Positions 21,900 through 32,161 of a stretch of DNA of 64,000 bases are shown here, in pieces; positions within the stretch are counted from its first letter, which is position 1; each line of letters begins with the position of its first letter. The DNA is from Athripsodes cinereus. Lineage: Eukaryota; Arthropoda; Insecta; Trichoptera; Leptoceridae. The notes below the pieces were generated by a model, which made no database searches, was not told where the DNA came from, and saw only the letters and a list, made by a program, of their open reading frames with translations. Where the stretch lies: assembly GCA_947579605.1 (NCBI GenBank), contig OX388311.1, forward strand, positions 30,754,951 through 30,818,950, written 5' to 3'. A program made the translations under genes and the position numbers.

Positions 21900-22112
21900 G
21901 AATGTAATGTAAAAGGCAAGGGTTCGTAAAATACCAAATATAAGGCAAATAACGACATTTACAATTCAGCAATGAGACATGATACCCATCCTGAATGTCT
22001 TATTTTTATTTTGGCATGAAGAGGACAATCTGCATGTTTATTACATGCTGCAGGTAGTTTGCTGTCTACCCCACTTCTGAAATATGCCATGTTGGTAAAG
22101 TAATAGTGGTAC
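21900..22112 (+). repeat. SINE-B copy
   Basis: GTAAAAGGCAAGGGTTCGTA, AATTCAGCAATGAGACATGA, GTCTACCCCACTTCTGAAAT and ATGCCATGTTGGTAAAG are in family order. Confidence 0.65.
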
Positions 22113-22280
22113 ACATAATTCTATATAAATATACCTAACATTTATCTACATAAACAATCCCAGCAAGTTCCGCATGAGGGGTAGCCATTGAATTAACTTC
22201 AACATGTAATGAACATCAGTAGGTACATTATCGTCTTCTCCGTAAAAAAGTAAAACATTCTGTTGGCCTCCAACTTGGTC

Positions 22281-22497
22281 CAGCAGGGCTACTCTTGACA
22301 AAACTAAACACGATCTTAATCTAGTCTTGATCTTGATCATACGACGCACGAAGTGACTATTGGCCAAAAATACACGCAAACCGATCGCGCGTTAGCGGTG
22401 GCACGGTGTTTTTGACCATAGTCCCTTCGTGCGTCGTATGATCAAGATCAAGACTAGATTAAGATCGTGTTTAGTTTTGTCAAGAGTAACCCTGCTG
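22281..22497. mobile_element. M2-family MITE, best copy
   Basis: 217 bp. The ends CAGCAGGGCTACTCTTGA and TCAAGAGTAACCCTGCTG start inverted arms of roughly 75 bp with few mismatches, around a short GC-rich core. No coding capacity. Reference copy for 3844-5455, 14030, 16741 and 24708. Confidence 0.75.
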
Positions 22498-22659
22498 GGT
22501 AAATGCAATCAGGGATTTTAGTTAAAAAACGTCGTTGTTTATTTATTTATTTATTGACAGAGAGACAGAAACAAGGTTGCAACTGAATAATTATGTATAT
22601 TATACGCTGTCACAATAATTATGATCATAGACCACAGAAAGAAATCTACAGACAAAAGA

Positions 22660-22818
22660 GTTCGTCGGTAGCCTGGAGGTAGAGTCTCGATCTCGTGAAC
22701 ATGGGGTCCGTGATTCGATCCCAGGTGCCGGCAAACTCCCCTTTCACGACACAAGCTTTAAGTAGCTTACTGTGAAAGGTGTATAAGTTTGTATTTGGGT
22801 TTATAACAAAACCCATAT
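22660..22818 (+). repeat. SINE-C, sense orientation
   Basis: GTCGGTAGCCTGGAGGTAGA, GTCCGTGATTCGATCCCAGG, CTCCCCTTTCACGACACAAG and TTGGGTTTATAACAAAACCC in order. This is the only SINE-C copy recognised on the plus strand. Confidence 0.7.
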
Positions 22819-22849
22819 TATATATTATGCATTTACATACATCTTAGAA

Positions 22850-23205
22850 GGATTTTGGATGTCAGATGGTATGAACATGTTACAAATGATGCTGTGCGCC
22901 GGCGCACCCAGCAGAGACCTGTAATCTCCGTAATACAAGAGAGACGATGGTCCTGGCTGGGACATGTTTTGAGAATGCCCAATGATAGTTGGCCAAAAAG
23001 AGCACTGTTCTTCCGTCCGCAGGGGTTCCGTAGGCCCGGGCGTCCCTCTTTCACAATACACCGTTCCTATGACAACGATATCAGAGCGCAAGGAATGTCG
23101 TGGGAAGAGGTGACGCAATTGGCACAGAGACGCTCTGAATGGAGGAGGCTGGTTTCTGCCCTGTGCTCCCGAGAGGAGCGTTGAGGGCGATGATGATGAT
23201 GATGA
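22850..23205 (+). mobile_element. LINE-2F 3' end, longest copy
   Basis: An open frame from 22855 to 23184 encodes MDVRWYEHVTNDAVRRRTQQ, then RRWSWLGHVLRMPNDSWPKR and SWEEVTQLAQRRSEWRRLVS, ending CSREER and a stop. A (GAT)n tail follows at once. The W-x-W-L-G-H-x-x-R-M motif is the zinc-knuckle-like C-terminus of many LINE proteins. The last 265 bp or so show no difference from 31894-32161. Confidence 0.8.
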
Positions 23206-23399
23206 TGACATACATGATTGTATGATTACATTCGAGTTTGCATACATTATCACTGTATTAGAGATGTTTACTAAGTAAAAGCACCACAAAAGTAATAATG
23301 TCTTCATTAAAAACAGAAATAATAATGACAAATTATAAATAAATAACGATAAAACAATTACATATAACAGATAGACAAATACATCATCATAAGGTTGAT

Positions 23400-23960
23400 T
23401 TAGTATTTCATAATTAACATAACAAAATGACGTATCTAATAGACATCACTGTTCCAAATACTAATATATACAAATAACCGTCGTAGAAACAAATACGCAA
23501 ATATACAGAACTAGCAGGAGAAATAAAAAATATTTGACATTCTAGGCCCGTTCATACATATAATAATACCTTTAGCTATGTCAGCTTAAGGGGTGACACC
23601 GAAATCTTTTATAAATAGTTCATCTAAAAATATAGATTTATTGGTAAATTTGCACATTAATAATTCAAATGTCTATTATAATAAATAATTTTAAAATTGT
23701 TCAAAATTTTTGAACACAGATATTTCAGGTACTGTATGCTGATGTTTTGAATCCACGTTTTGAGCATAATCCTTTGATATCCCGGATATATATGTAGGTA
23801 TAGGGGAATTTTTCCCGGAATTAGGCTGCTAATTTTTTTGTGTGATCATGACTGATCATAATATTATAAACCATAGAGATTTATCTGGTTGTATAATGCT
23901 TAAAAATTTGGAGGGCAATTGTGCTGCCTCGTTAAAAAAAGTGCAACTCAAATAGGCAAA
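23400..23960 (+). mobile_element. LINE-5F, inverted second copy
   Basis: Reads LAGEIKNI, then a decayed version of the block at 12110-12720, with TTTCAGG..., TGATCATGACTGATCATAAT and GTTGTATAATGCTTAAAAAT shared. Many stops. Confidence 0.55.
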
Positions 23961-24054
23961 CACTGTTCTAGGGCGATCATTTACATAATCGAACAGAAAA
24001 CAGATTATAAATGAAATAATATTATATTATTCACACTCTTATTATAATTCAGAC

Positions 24055-24122
24055 TCGTCTCCACACACACACACACACACACGCATACGTAACGTATACT
24101 CCACAACACACACCCACACAAC
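24055..24122. repeat. (CA)n microsatellite
   Basis: A CACACA run interrupted by CGCATACG and AACGTATACTCC. Confidence 0.7.
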
Positions 24123-24327
24123 ATAATAGATATTGATTATTATAGAAGAAATATATGGTTATGAAAACTACAATAAAAATAAAATAAATACGACTAAAAT
24201 ACTACTCAGCAAATAAAAATGTATATGTACAATGTTATTTTAGATTAGTTCAGGTCAGGAGTTCTCAATGTTTTTGTCGTGCGGGCGCAATCGAATCGTA
24301 TAGAAAATAATAGGGGACAAGATCAAA

Positions 24328-24595
24328 AGCACGGTAGCGTGTTGAGTAAGGAAAATCGGCGTGCGTGTATGAGAATTTGCACGAATGTAGAGGAACTGAA
24401 AGAAGTATGTAAGGATAGATCTGTATGACGTTATGTTAGAAATATCCACCCATGCCTGCTCTTCACCATTACGGAGGGCAAGACCGAAGGCAGAAATGGT
24501 AGAGGTCGACCAAGAGGCACCTTTATGGATCAAGTGAAGAAGGGCATGAACTGTGGTACATAGCTGAAAATAGGGAAAATGAAGAAGAAAATCCA
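24328..24595 (+). mobile_element. LINE-1F fragment followed by another non-LTR C-terminus
   Basis: 24328-24430 matches LINE-1F (GTGTTGAGTAAGGAAAATCG, ATGTAGAGGAACTGAAAGAA). 24460-24590 encodes ITEGKTEGRNGRGRPRGTFM, then DQVKKGMNCGT, the end of a different LINE protein. Confidence 0.6.
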
Positions 24596-24707
24596 AACTT
24601 GTTGCAGATCAATCCAATGGAACTCACTATACTCGTATATATTGCAGAAAATAATAATTCGCTCAAATGTATAAAACCAAAGCAGCATTTGACTTTAAAG
24701 GCTCCAG

Positions 24708-24879
24708 CAGCAGGGCTACTCTTGACAAAATCTAAGCACGATCTTAATCTTAATCATACGACGCGCGAAGTGACTATTGGGCAAAAATACGCGCATACCG
24801 ATCGCGCGGTAGCGATAGCGCGGTGTTTTTAACCATATTCCCATCGTGCGTCGTATGATCAAGATCAAGATAGATTAAC
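24708..24879. mobile_element. M2-family MITE cut by a piggyBac-like insertion
   Basis: CAGCAGGGCTACTCTTGACA to CAAGATAGATTAA matches the 22281 copy up to the TTAA of its right arm, where the sequence switches to a piggyBac-type end. Confidence 0.7.
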
Positions 24880-25495
24880 CCCTTTCTGCATGATTTTTAT
24901 GTTTTTGGTAAAAAAAATGTATAAGATAGAAAATATAAAAATAAACTACACGTATTTTTTTTATTTTTCAAAAAAATATTTTTTTATAGTGAAAAATTAA
25001 AAAAAATAATTGTGTTCATATATGGACAATCATGCAGTAACAGATATTTTATTCCTCTACAATTTAGTATTATTGTATCCTTTTGTTCAAATGATAAGGA
25101 ACAATTTCTGTCTTTATTGTCAAGTGATAAGGCTTCTCTGGTCTTTGAGTCATAGAATAAAGCCTGGAGAGTTCAATTATATCATTTAAAATGTCATCGG
25201 TTAAAAAATATTTGTCATATTGTATAGGTGTTTCGATATCTAAACATTCTGGAGGAAGGTCAGAGTTACCCAAGAAAACTGTCTCACTTGGTGTCTTCAA
25301 CATTTCGTCTTTCTTCCATATATTCCTTCTATTGGGAATTGATGTCTTTTCATCTTCCGAACTTAAGCCATTTGAATCATCCATTTCTGGAATCTCAACA
25401 TTTTCTGGAACTGGAATTTGTCGAGAGTTCTCGTTGTCGGATAAATTATCTTCACTATCAAATCTTGACCTTGGTATGTTTGTTGGGTGATTTAT
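24880..25495 (-). mobile_element. piggyBac-like transposon, internally deleted
   Basis: TTAA (24876-24879) is followed by CCCCTTTCTGCATG, a typical piggyBac terminal form. On the minus strand, from about 25490 to 25070, a frame encodes an acidic N-terminus (RSRFDSEDNLSDNENS, MDDSNGLSSEDE), then IETPIQYDKYFLTDDILNDI and IELSRLYSMTQ. This is the start of the piggyBac transposase core. The catalytic DDD region is absent, so it cannot transpose itself. The far end is replaced by CR1 sequence. Confidence 0.7.
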
Positions 25496-25862
25496 TTGGC
25501 GTCGTTTAATAGAGCATCCATCTCAAGAGCGCGGGAAACTATGTTGGAAGAGCGATCTCTTCAACTTGCCCCTAAACGTTGTTATTGATTTGTTTTTACG
25601 AAGGTTCTCGGGGAGTCGATTCAAGATGACGGGTCCTGCGACACCAAAAGCCCAATGTTAGAAGCAGGACTTGTTGGCTCTATTGATCTCCCCCAGCATA
25701 CCTATTGGTGGATGTCTGCTGAGCGAAGGCGTCTACTTGCAGGAATTTTGAGAACACGGAGCTCAGAAAGTGACCGAGGTGCCATATTAATCAAAGCCTT
25801 GTAGACCGTAAGGCACAGTTTGTATTGGACCCTTTCACCAACTCTTAGAGTTCAGCATATTT
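25496..25862 (-). mobile_element. CR1-like LINE C-terminus and 3' hairpin
   Basis: The minus strand encodes RVQYKLCLTVYKALINMAPR, then VLKIPASRRLRSADIHQ and, in another frame, FGVAGPVILNRLPENLRKNK, FRGKLKRSLF. This is the C-terminal pattern of CR1-type proteins. It ends with the GCGCTCTTGAG...GACGCC hairpin and AATAAAT. Confidence 0.65.
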
Positions 25863-25864
25863 TT

Positions 25865-26168
25865 GTTGGGGTTGAAACGTGGACGTTGCAAGCGTGCGAA
25901 GATTGATACATTTAAGATGTGATACTGGAGGCGTTTGAGATGTGATGCTGGAGCCATTTGAGATGTGGATCAGGAAATAACTGGTGCTCTGAAAGGGAGG
26001 CGTAGAAGGGGCCGCGCACCAGCAAAATGGAGCGACTAAATTAAAGAGCCTACACAGAGCTCACTGCACGGGGACCTTCTCATGGTAGACGATTGCTCAA
26101 GGTGGAGACAGATGGTCTATGGAACAAGGCATGATGGTCACGATCCTCAGAATTAAGAGACCGACGAA
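25865..26168 (+). mobile_element. LINE-4F non-LTR C-terminal fragment
   Basis: Encodes VETWTLQACED, then GALKGRRRRGRAPAKWSD, a stop, and DDCSRWRQMVYGTRHDGHDP. A shorter copy with CATGATGGTCACGATCCTTA is at 30590-30650. Confidence 0.6.
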
Positions 26169-26225
26169 GCATTATAGTAATTATTGTCATTGATTGCAAT
26201 TTTTAATGTATTATAATTTATATCG

Positions 26226-26405
26226 GGAAATAAATAAAACAAGTGTTTTATTCTACTATTGATTTATTCGACGAGAGAGACGTCTTTCATCTTATTGTCA
26301 ATCGTCCTAATAAGACGAAAGACGTCTCTCTCGACGAATAAATCAATAGCAGAATAAAACACTTGTTTTATTTATTTCGCTATGGAATTCTACTACCTAA
26401 ACACC
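26226..26405. mobile_element. M1-family hairpin MITE
   Basis: Arms 26237-26296 and 26309-26368 (60 bp each, about two mismatches) around a 12-nt loop, containing GAGAGAGACGTCTTTCATC and its inverse. The right end continues to GGAATTCTACTACCTAAACA, the M1 terminus. Confidence 0.75.
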
Positions 26406-27409
26406 GACAACCTTACTTTTAAAAGGCCAATGGGGCCGTTGATGTATTAATAAATAAAGTGTGGTGAGGGAAAAATTTAAATGACGGTCATAAAAGGTGT
26501 TTTTTTAAAATAAACCAAATTATAATTCTGTAATGTAATTTAATTTACTACAGATTAAAAAAAAATCTTTCATTATTTTAACAAGTCACGGCCGCAACAA
26601 ATTAGTTGGGAAACCCTGGTTTAGATTGGAAAGAGAGTCTTGCCAAGAACAATATTTGGCCCACTGACCATTGATCCAATTACTACTCGACAAACAGCAT
26701 TACAACCATTTCTACACGCTGAGTACATGATATGTAGGTACACAATAAAATGCTTAACTTTCTTCTCTTTTGTTTATTCTAAAATGAAAAGAAAATAAAA
26801 ACAAATCTAGTGGTTTAATCTTGTATTAATCTGTAATATATTACTTTATACAGTAGTAAGTATTAATGAAAAGCGAAATAAAAACATAAAAAATATCGAA
26901 CTCTCCGGCATAGGATAGATTTACGGCCGGTCTCAATAACATAACCGAGGTAGCCTTGTCAACGCGATCCGAGATAAAATTCCAATTTTTATCTAACTTC
27001 GACCCGCGTCTCAATAAAGAAAAAGTAAGTGGCCAGAGATAGATAGGGTTCCTATCGCTGTTCCTTCCGATTACCATAGTTACCGTGTGGCGGTGTTGAT
27101 TTTCATGTTTTCATTTCTCGTCGTGTCATCTTTTTCGGTGCGTGTATTGTCTGCTGCATTTGTAAATAACGAAATTAATATGGAATCATCACTTAATGTA
27201 AGTGATAATATTGTTTTCTTTTTTAATGATCATATAATATAATATATGTAGTATTATATTGTATGCTGGAATCCATGTCACAGTTCTGTGCAGTTGTAAG
27301 AAATAACACCAGCCTTGTTGTATATCTGATAAATAAATGCCTTAAATTTCAGGTGAAAGCAAAACCTCTTGGAAAGGACCAGGTGTTGTTGTTGTTAGAT
27401 ATACATTGA

Positions 27410-27545
27410 AGGAGACCCACCGACTACCCGGATAGCGCAGAAGTCTGGGGACTTCCATTTATCCGAATTCTATACTGCACAAAGTTTGTCTACACCGGAG
27501 GCGTCACAGTGGGCAGCCTGAGGGGCTGGATATAATCAAATATCG
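27410..27545 (+). repeat. Family D repeat, best copy
   Basis: GGAGACCCACCGACTACCCG, GATAGCGCAGAAGTCTGGGG, ACTTCCATTTATCCGAATTC and CCTGAGGGGCTGG. TAGCGCAGAAG could be a Pol III A-box, but no convincing B-box follows, so the class is open. Confidence 0.5.
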
Positions 27546-27619
27546 GTTATTACCAAATCCACCAACGCAACCAACAACAAATTAAAAGGCGTAGAAGGCG
27601 ATTGCGAGCCAATATTCTG

Positions 27620-27715
27620 CTGACACGGGAGATTTTCGATGCTCTGAGCAGCTGCGACTGAAGTGGGAGAATTTGAAGAAAGCTGCCAGGAAGCGATCGT
27701 TGTTTATATTAGTAT
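27620..27715 (+). pseudogene. Harbinger Myb/SANT-like protein fragment
   Basis: Encodes SEQLRLKWENLKKAARKRSL before a stop. The L-x-x-K-W-x-N-L-K-K spacing is that of the Myb/SANT-like DNA-binding proteins encoded beside PIF/Harbinger transposases. A possible start exon, ATGGAATCATCACTTAATG with GTAAGT directly after it, is at 27179, but family D sequence lies between them. Confidence 0.5.
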
Positions 27716-27898
27716 AATTGTATCCAAACATGGTAAAGGCTTGTGCCGTGTATTTTTGTAAAATAAAATATATAGGTATATATAAATGTATGGATAAATA
27801 ATAAATTAGTTGTGTTTCATGTTTAAATATTTATTAAGCTATCAATTAAAACCAAAAAATGTTTACATATTAGACTTTATTATTTATTCCTATCTATC

Positions 27899-28170
27899 CT
27901 AGATGATGATGAAATGACTAAAGAATAATGTATCAACTGTGGACATAACATATGAATAAAGATGCTTATAAGATATGTAACGAGAAGAAGTTACACGTAG
28001 TGTTGGCACTATTTCCGTCAACAAATTATTCACTTCAGTTTTGTTCAAATGGAACCGGTATGTGAACCCTTTGCTCGAAAGTTCGGACATATAATCAATT
28101 CTCAGGTATTGCTTCTTAGGATCTTCGTTGGAATAAAATACTCCAGCTTCGAATAATTCTAATAATCAAC
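27899..28170 (-). pseudogene. Harbinger transposase N-terminal fragment
   Basis: Minus-strand codons give KKQYLRIDYMSELSSKGFTY, then RFHLNKTEVNNLLTEIVPTL and RVTSSRYIS. This resembles the N-terminal helix-turn-helix part of PIF/Harbinger transposases. The DDE region is missing. Confidence 0.55.
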
Positions 28171-28467
28171 CTCAAAAAGTCAAAACACTTAACTCCACTG
28201 TCAATCTGTCAAAATCCGGCGATAACAAAATCATATAAAAATTTGTTACCACGGATACGACAAGCAACTTGAGTTAGGATATTGAAACGCATTTTCGTTG
28301 ATTTCCATACATTCTATAACTCGCAGCACTCCGAAAGATAGATAGAGAATTTGGATAGCGATTCTATCTCAGCTATGTTAATTGAAACGGGAAAACGGAA
28401 AGATAGATCGATTTTTAACAAAAGTTCGGAGATAGATCGCTTATTGAGACCGGCCGTTATTCGTTCA

Positions 28468-28565
28468 TACTATCTCATCTCGTAATAAACACGCAAACTG
28501 TTGTCTCCGTGCCTGTAAAAGATGAAGATATTCAGAATGGGTAACATTCACAACTCTGAAATAAA
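28468..28565 (-). repeat. SINE-B fragment
   Basis: AATAAACACGCAAACTGTTG, TCTCCGTGCC and GATATTCAGAATGGGTAACA are minus-strand middle parts of SINE-B. Confidence 0.5.
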
Positions 28566-29104
28566 GATGGTTAATATAGATTGTTGTTTGTTTCTGGTAC
28601 CATTGGTGACAGAATAAATGCTTCGTTAATCCGCGGGACCTTAACTGGTTTATGTATACAAAGATAGATAGAATATTATGGCATGGAAGACTTGCATATT
28701 TATTACGTGTAATTATTCTAATACTGTTTTTTTTATTTATTTATTTATTTATTCATTCTTTACTGTACATTGATTACAAACAATTACATAAAAGGTATAC
28801 ATTCAAATTAAATACAATCAATAAACAGAGGGCGAGTTATACTCTGGGAGATCGGAGAGAGATAAAGAGATCTATTGTTAGGATATTATCATCATATCAT
28901 TAAAGTATTGTAGTTTCGGAGATTTCTTATCGGATTTCCAAAGTTTTTATCCAACAATACGGCAAAATAATAATTATATCCAATATACAGGGTGTTCAAA
29001 TAAAAACTCAGTAAAGAACTTTAAATAGAGTACTGAAAGAAGTCATTTTCAGACGACAGAGTATGTAAAAAATTAACAGAAAAAGTCTGAAAAATCAGCT
29101 TTTC

Positions 29105-29240
29105 ATTTCTATCTGACAACCTATACTACATCTTCCACAAGTGGGGTAGCCAGTATTCATACCATACAGTGTCCCATAAATGAAATTAGATAGGTATGCA
29201 GGATGGATGGCACATCATATCGCTGCTGAGCTGAAAACAT
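29105..29240 (-). repeat. SINE-B copy, decayed
   Basis: ATCTTCCACAAGTGGGGTAG, then GCAGGATGGATGGCACATCA. Confidence 0.55.
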
Positions 29241-29284
29241 TAAATGAATAAAACGTGATGTTTTACAAATATCAGATCTCTCTG

Positions 29285-29695
29285 ATACCATCTCGGCACA
29301 TCCTACAAGTGGCGTAGCCAGCAGATCAGCTGGATTTAATAAACACGCAAGCCATCCTTTCCGTGCACAACAAAAAAATTACACGTTCAGGATGGATGGA
29401 AAGCCTCATCGCTAAATTAAAGGTGTAAAAATAATGTCTTTATTTTTTCGAACATCTGCCTTTAACAGAACACGCGAAAGCTTACGGAAAAGAGTGGGAG
29501 ACCAACTAATTACTGTTGCTCCACGAAAATACGAGACGGTTAATAAGACAGTTAATATCTACAGTTGAGCGATGAGGCATTCCACCCGTCCTAATTGTCT
29601 TATAATTATATCGAAATGGAATGGACAAACTGCATGCATATTGCCGACTGGCTACACCACTTGTAGGATATGCATTGATAGTATAGAAGCGCAAT
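29285..29695. repeat. Two SINE-B copies head to head
   Basis: 29285-29525 is a minus copy (CATCTCGGCACATCCTACAA ... CTTACGGAAAAGAGTGGGAG, GTGGAGCAAC complement). 29560-29695 is a plus 3' half (TGAGCGATGAGGCATTCCAC ... GGCTACACCACTTGTAGGAT). The pair could form a long imperfect hairpin. Confidence 0.65.
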
Positions 29696-29759
29696 AGTAT
29701 AAATTTATTACAAAGCCCCGATTTCATCGAACTAATCCCAATTACCCTGTATTATTATA

Positions 29760-30580
29760 CAGAATTAATAATAAGTTTTCCGCCACAAATATTTCCATCA
29801 CTAAGCCCATATCTAATCCTAATAACTTCTTCAAAGTATTATTTCACTCATTTCACACACATCATCATCATTATCATCACCAATCCTCACCATTCACCTC
29901 CTTCATTCTCTACTTCCCTCTTTTTACATAAACATGTCCTATCCACTCGATATAGCGATGTGTCGAATAGTCGAATGTCTAATTTTGACTTTACTGAATA
30001 TCAAATTGTGATGGTCTTTGGTGAAGAATAGGTCTCTCACCAAGCTTTTCTGTGAGTTCTCGAGTGTCTAATTTTAAAAGACAGGTTTATTTAAATGCCA
30101 ATAACTCAATTTGGGCTATCGTTGCTCTTTCGCAGGACGTGGGCCTTGGTGTCCTCTGTCCTTTGAGTGGTATTTATGCGTTAATTTTACGAGTTTCTCA
30201 TTTATAAATAAGCTATCTGCAGATAGCTTAAATTGCGATATTTTGGTTGCCTGAAAACCTGTATAAATATGTGAAAACTCGACAGTGTGTGCAAGACAAG
30301 AAAGGGCCCGAGTCAAGCACCAATAAGATGGAGCAACCGTACTAAGGAAACAACTCAGAGTAGACTTAATTTTTTTTAAAAGTGCCCTAGCACCGCTACG
30401 CACACAGTCACAGGTAATGTGTAATACAGAACACGTGATTGTATTAGTAACCGAGTAGCATCACTGTGATTGGCTGGTGCATTGTGTGGTGTGTGTAGTA
30501 TACTCATTACTGAAGGATAATATGTTAGTAATCATTTACCTATGAGCAGGGCATTCTTATATAAATACTACTCTACAAGT
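29760..30580. other. No gene recognised
   Basis: A SINE-B head fragment (AGGTCTCTCACCAAGC, GAGTTCTCGAGTGTC) is at about 30025-30095. The rest is unannotated, including a minus frame at 30116-30403 with no known domain. Confidence 0.45.
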
Positions 30581-30587
30581 CTACACT

Positions 30588-30652
30588 ACAGATGGTGAAT
30601 AGACTGAGGCATGATGGTCACGATCCTTAGAATTGAGATTCCGATGGAGAAG
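30588..30652 (+). mobile_element. LINE-4F short fragment
   Basis: GGCATGATGGTCACGATCCT and TAGAATTGAGATTCCGATGG match the end of the copy at 25865-26168. Confidence 0.5.
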
Positions 30653-31374
30653 AAGATATTCGTAGTGGTAGGTAGATCTATGATAACATGTTACCTCACA
30701 ATGTGTATATGTGAGTGTGTGGGTGTGTACGTATGTATGTGTTTGTTGAATTGAACTGCCCACACATAAAATAAAGGAGTAGAAGGAGCACGTGGGATAA
30801 AGGGATTTACCGGGGATTACTAAAATGGATAAAGGTATACAACAAACATACAACTTATTGCCATTATACTTACTACCTCCTCAATACAAACTTCTATTAT
30901 TCAACTAAATATTTAATACCTACCTACTTTATATAATACAATAATATGTTGCTGGCTTCAGTTGAATTAGCCTGATAACCAAATGCCTAGGTGCTTTATT
31001 AAGAGGAAAAATTATTTAAGCAAAATATCATGAATAGGTAAAATGACGTATAGCACATAATAAAAATATTCCGCCATAGTCCTCCAAACAATTTTATTGC
31101 TTCTATGTATGTAAATTTAAAATTTCTTGAAAATATTAAAATTAGCATACCGATCGGTTAATTATAATTAGACATAATTAAAAATGATTTGAGTAAAATA
31201 TAGTTGTTTATGATTTAAAAAAGTCGCTGTTTTCATGTTGTGGTTAAAAAATAGACATTTACAAAAGGCAAAGAAATAACATTTTATATTTTTGTTGTGA
31301 ATGTGTTTCAGTTTTTAAAACGAAAATTTTTTTTATCAAAAAATATTTAGCGACTATGTGCGTTTGTTCTCTCT

Positions 31375-31650
31375 TAAACACCGGCATTCAATTGAATTCC
31401 TGGCAGTTCCATTGAATCACAGTGACGTGCCAAAGGTTAAACATTCTCCCTATTGAAGCTAGCCCGATTGTTGAAATATTGTTTCTTTATTCAGCACTGT
31501 GGCGCTAGGATTGTCAAACGCTGCGTTAAACATCCTATTTGACTTCTTTTAGTTATTTAGTTAAATGTCTACATTTAATTAACCGCCTAGCTAGGTATTT
31601 GTTTAACCGACGGATTCGAGTATCTGGCAGCGGCAAAGGAATAAAAGCTT
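31375..31650. repeat. Dispersed repeat, second copy of the 7595-8285 family
   Basis: TCTTAAACACCGGCATTCAA, GAAGCTAGCCCGATTGTTGA and CACTGTGGCGCTAGGATTGT are in the same order as at 7.6 kb, followed by AACCGCCTAGCTAGG. Confidence 0.5.
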
Positions 31651-31799
31651 ACACGAATTTATCGAATAAACTTAGTAAAAGTATTGAATAAGTTGGGTAA
31701 TTATACCAAATTAAAAATTGCGAGATTTTTAAAATGCTGTAACCTCATCTGTATTGAAATGTGCTGCATGAAAAAAAAACTTAATAATATTAATATGAC

Positions 31800-31858
31800 A
31801 ATAATTTATATAGCGCCGTACTGTGATAATATCACTTCAAGGGCGCTTTACATTATTT
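31800..31858 (-). repeat. CR1-like LINE 3' terminal hairpin
   Basis: The complement of ATATAGCGCCGTACTGTGAT and ATCACTTCAAGGGCGCTTTA gives a GCGCC...GGCGC stem, one of five copies of this terminus in the window. Confidence 0.5.
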
Positions 31859-31893
31859 AGGATCACCATTTTAAAATTACATAGTACTACTAC

Positions 31894-32161
31894 AAGAGAG
31901 ACGATGGTCCTGGCTGGGACATGTTTTGAGAATGCCCAATGATAGTTGGCCAAAAAGAGCACTGTTCTTCCGTCCGCAGGGGTTCCGTAGGCCCGGGCGT
32001 CCCTCTTTCACAATACACCGTTCCTATGACAACGATATCAGAGCGCAAGGAATGTCGTGGGAAGAGGTGACGCAATTGGCACAGAGACGCTCTGAATGGA
32101 GGAGGCTGGTTTCTGCCCTGTGCTCCCGAGAGGAGCGTTGAGGGCGATGATGATGATGATG
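31894..32161 (+). mobile_element. LINE-2F insertion with 11-bp target duplication
   Basis: The 5'-truncated element starts at AAGAGAGACGATGGTCCTGG and ends in (GAT)n. AGTACTACTAC lies on both sides (31883-31893 and 32162-32172). The coding part shows no difference from 22940-23205, so it inserted recently. Confidence 0.85.

Larger units (their letters stand above)
26924..28456. mobile_element. PIF/Harbinger-like transposon, deleted, with TTA duplication
   Basis: Ends CGGCCGGTCTCAATAA and TTATTGAGACCGGCCG are perfect 16-bp inverted repeats. They are flanked by TTA at 26921-26923 and 28457-28459, the TWA-type 3-bp duplication of this superfamily. It holds two opposed coding remnants, as is usual for the group: a Myb/SANT-like fragment on plus and a transposase N-terminus on minus. 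At 1533 bp it is shorter than autonomous members. Confidence 0.78.

Noticed and set aside
22825..23331. 168-codon minus-strand open frame
   Set aside because: It is antisense to the LINE-2F protein end (22855-23184), which matches a known LINE C-terminal pattern.
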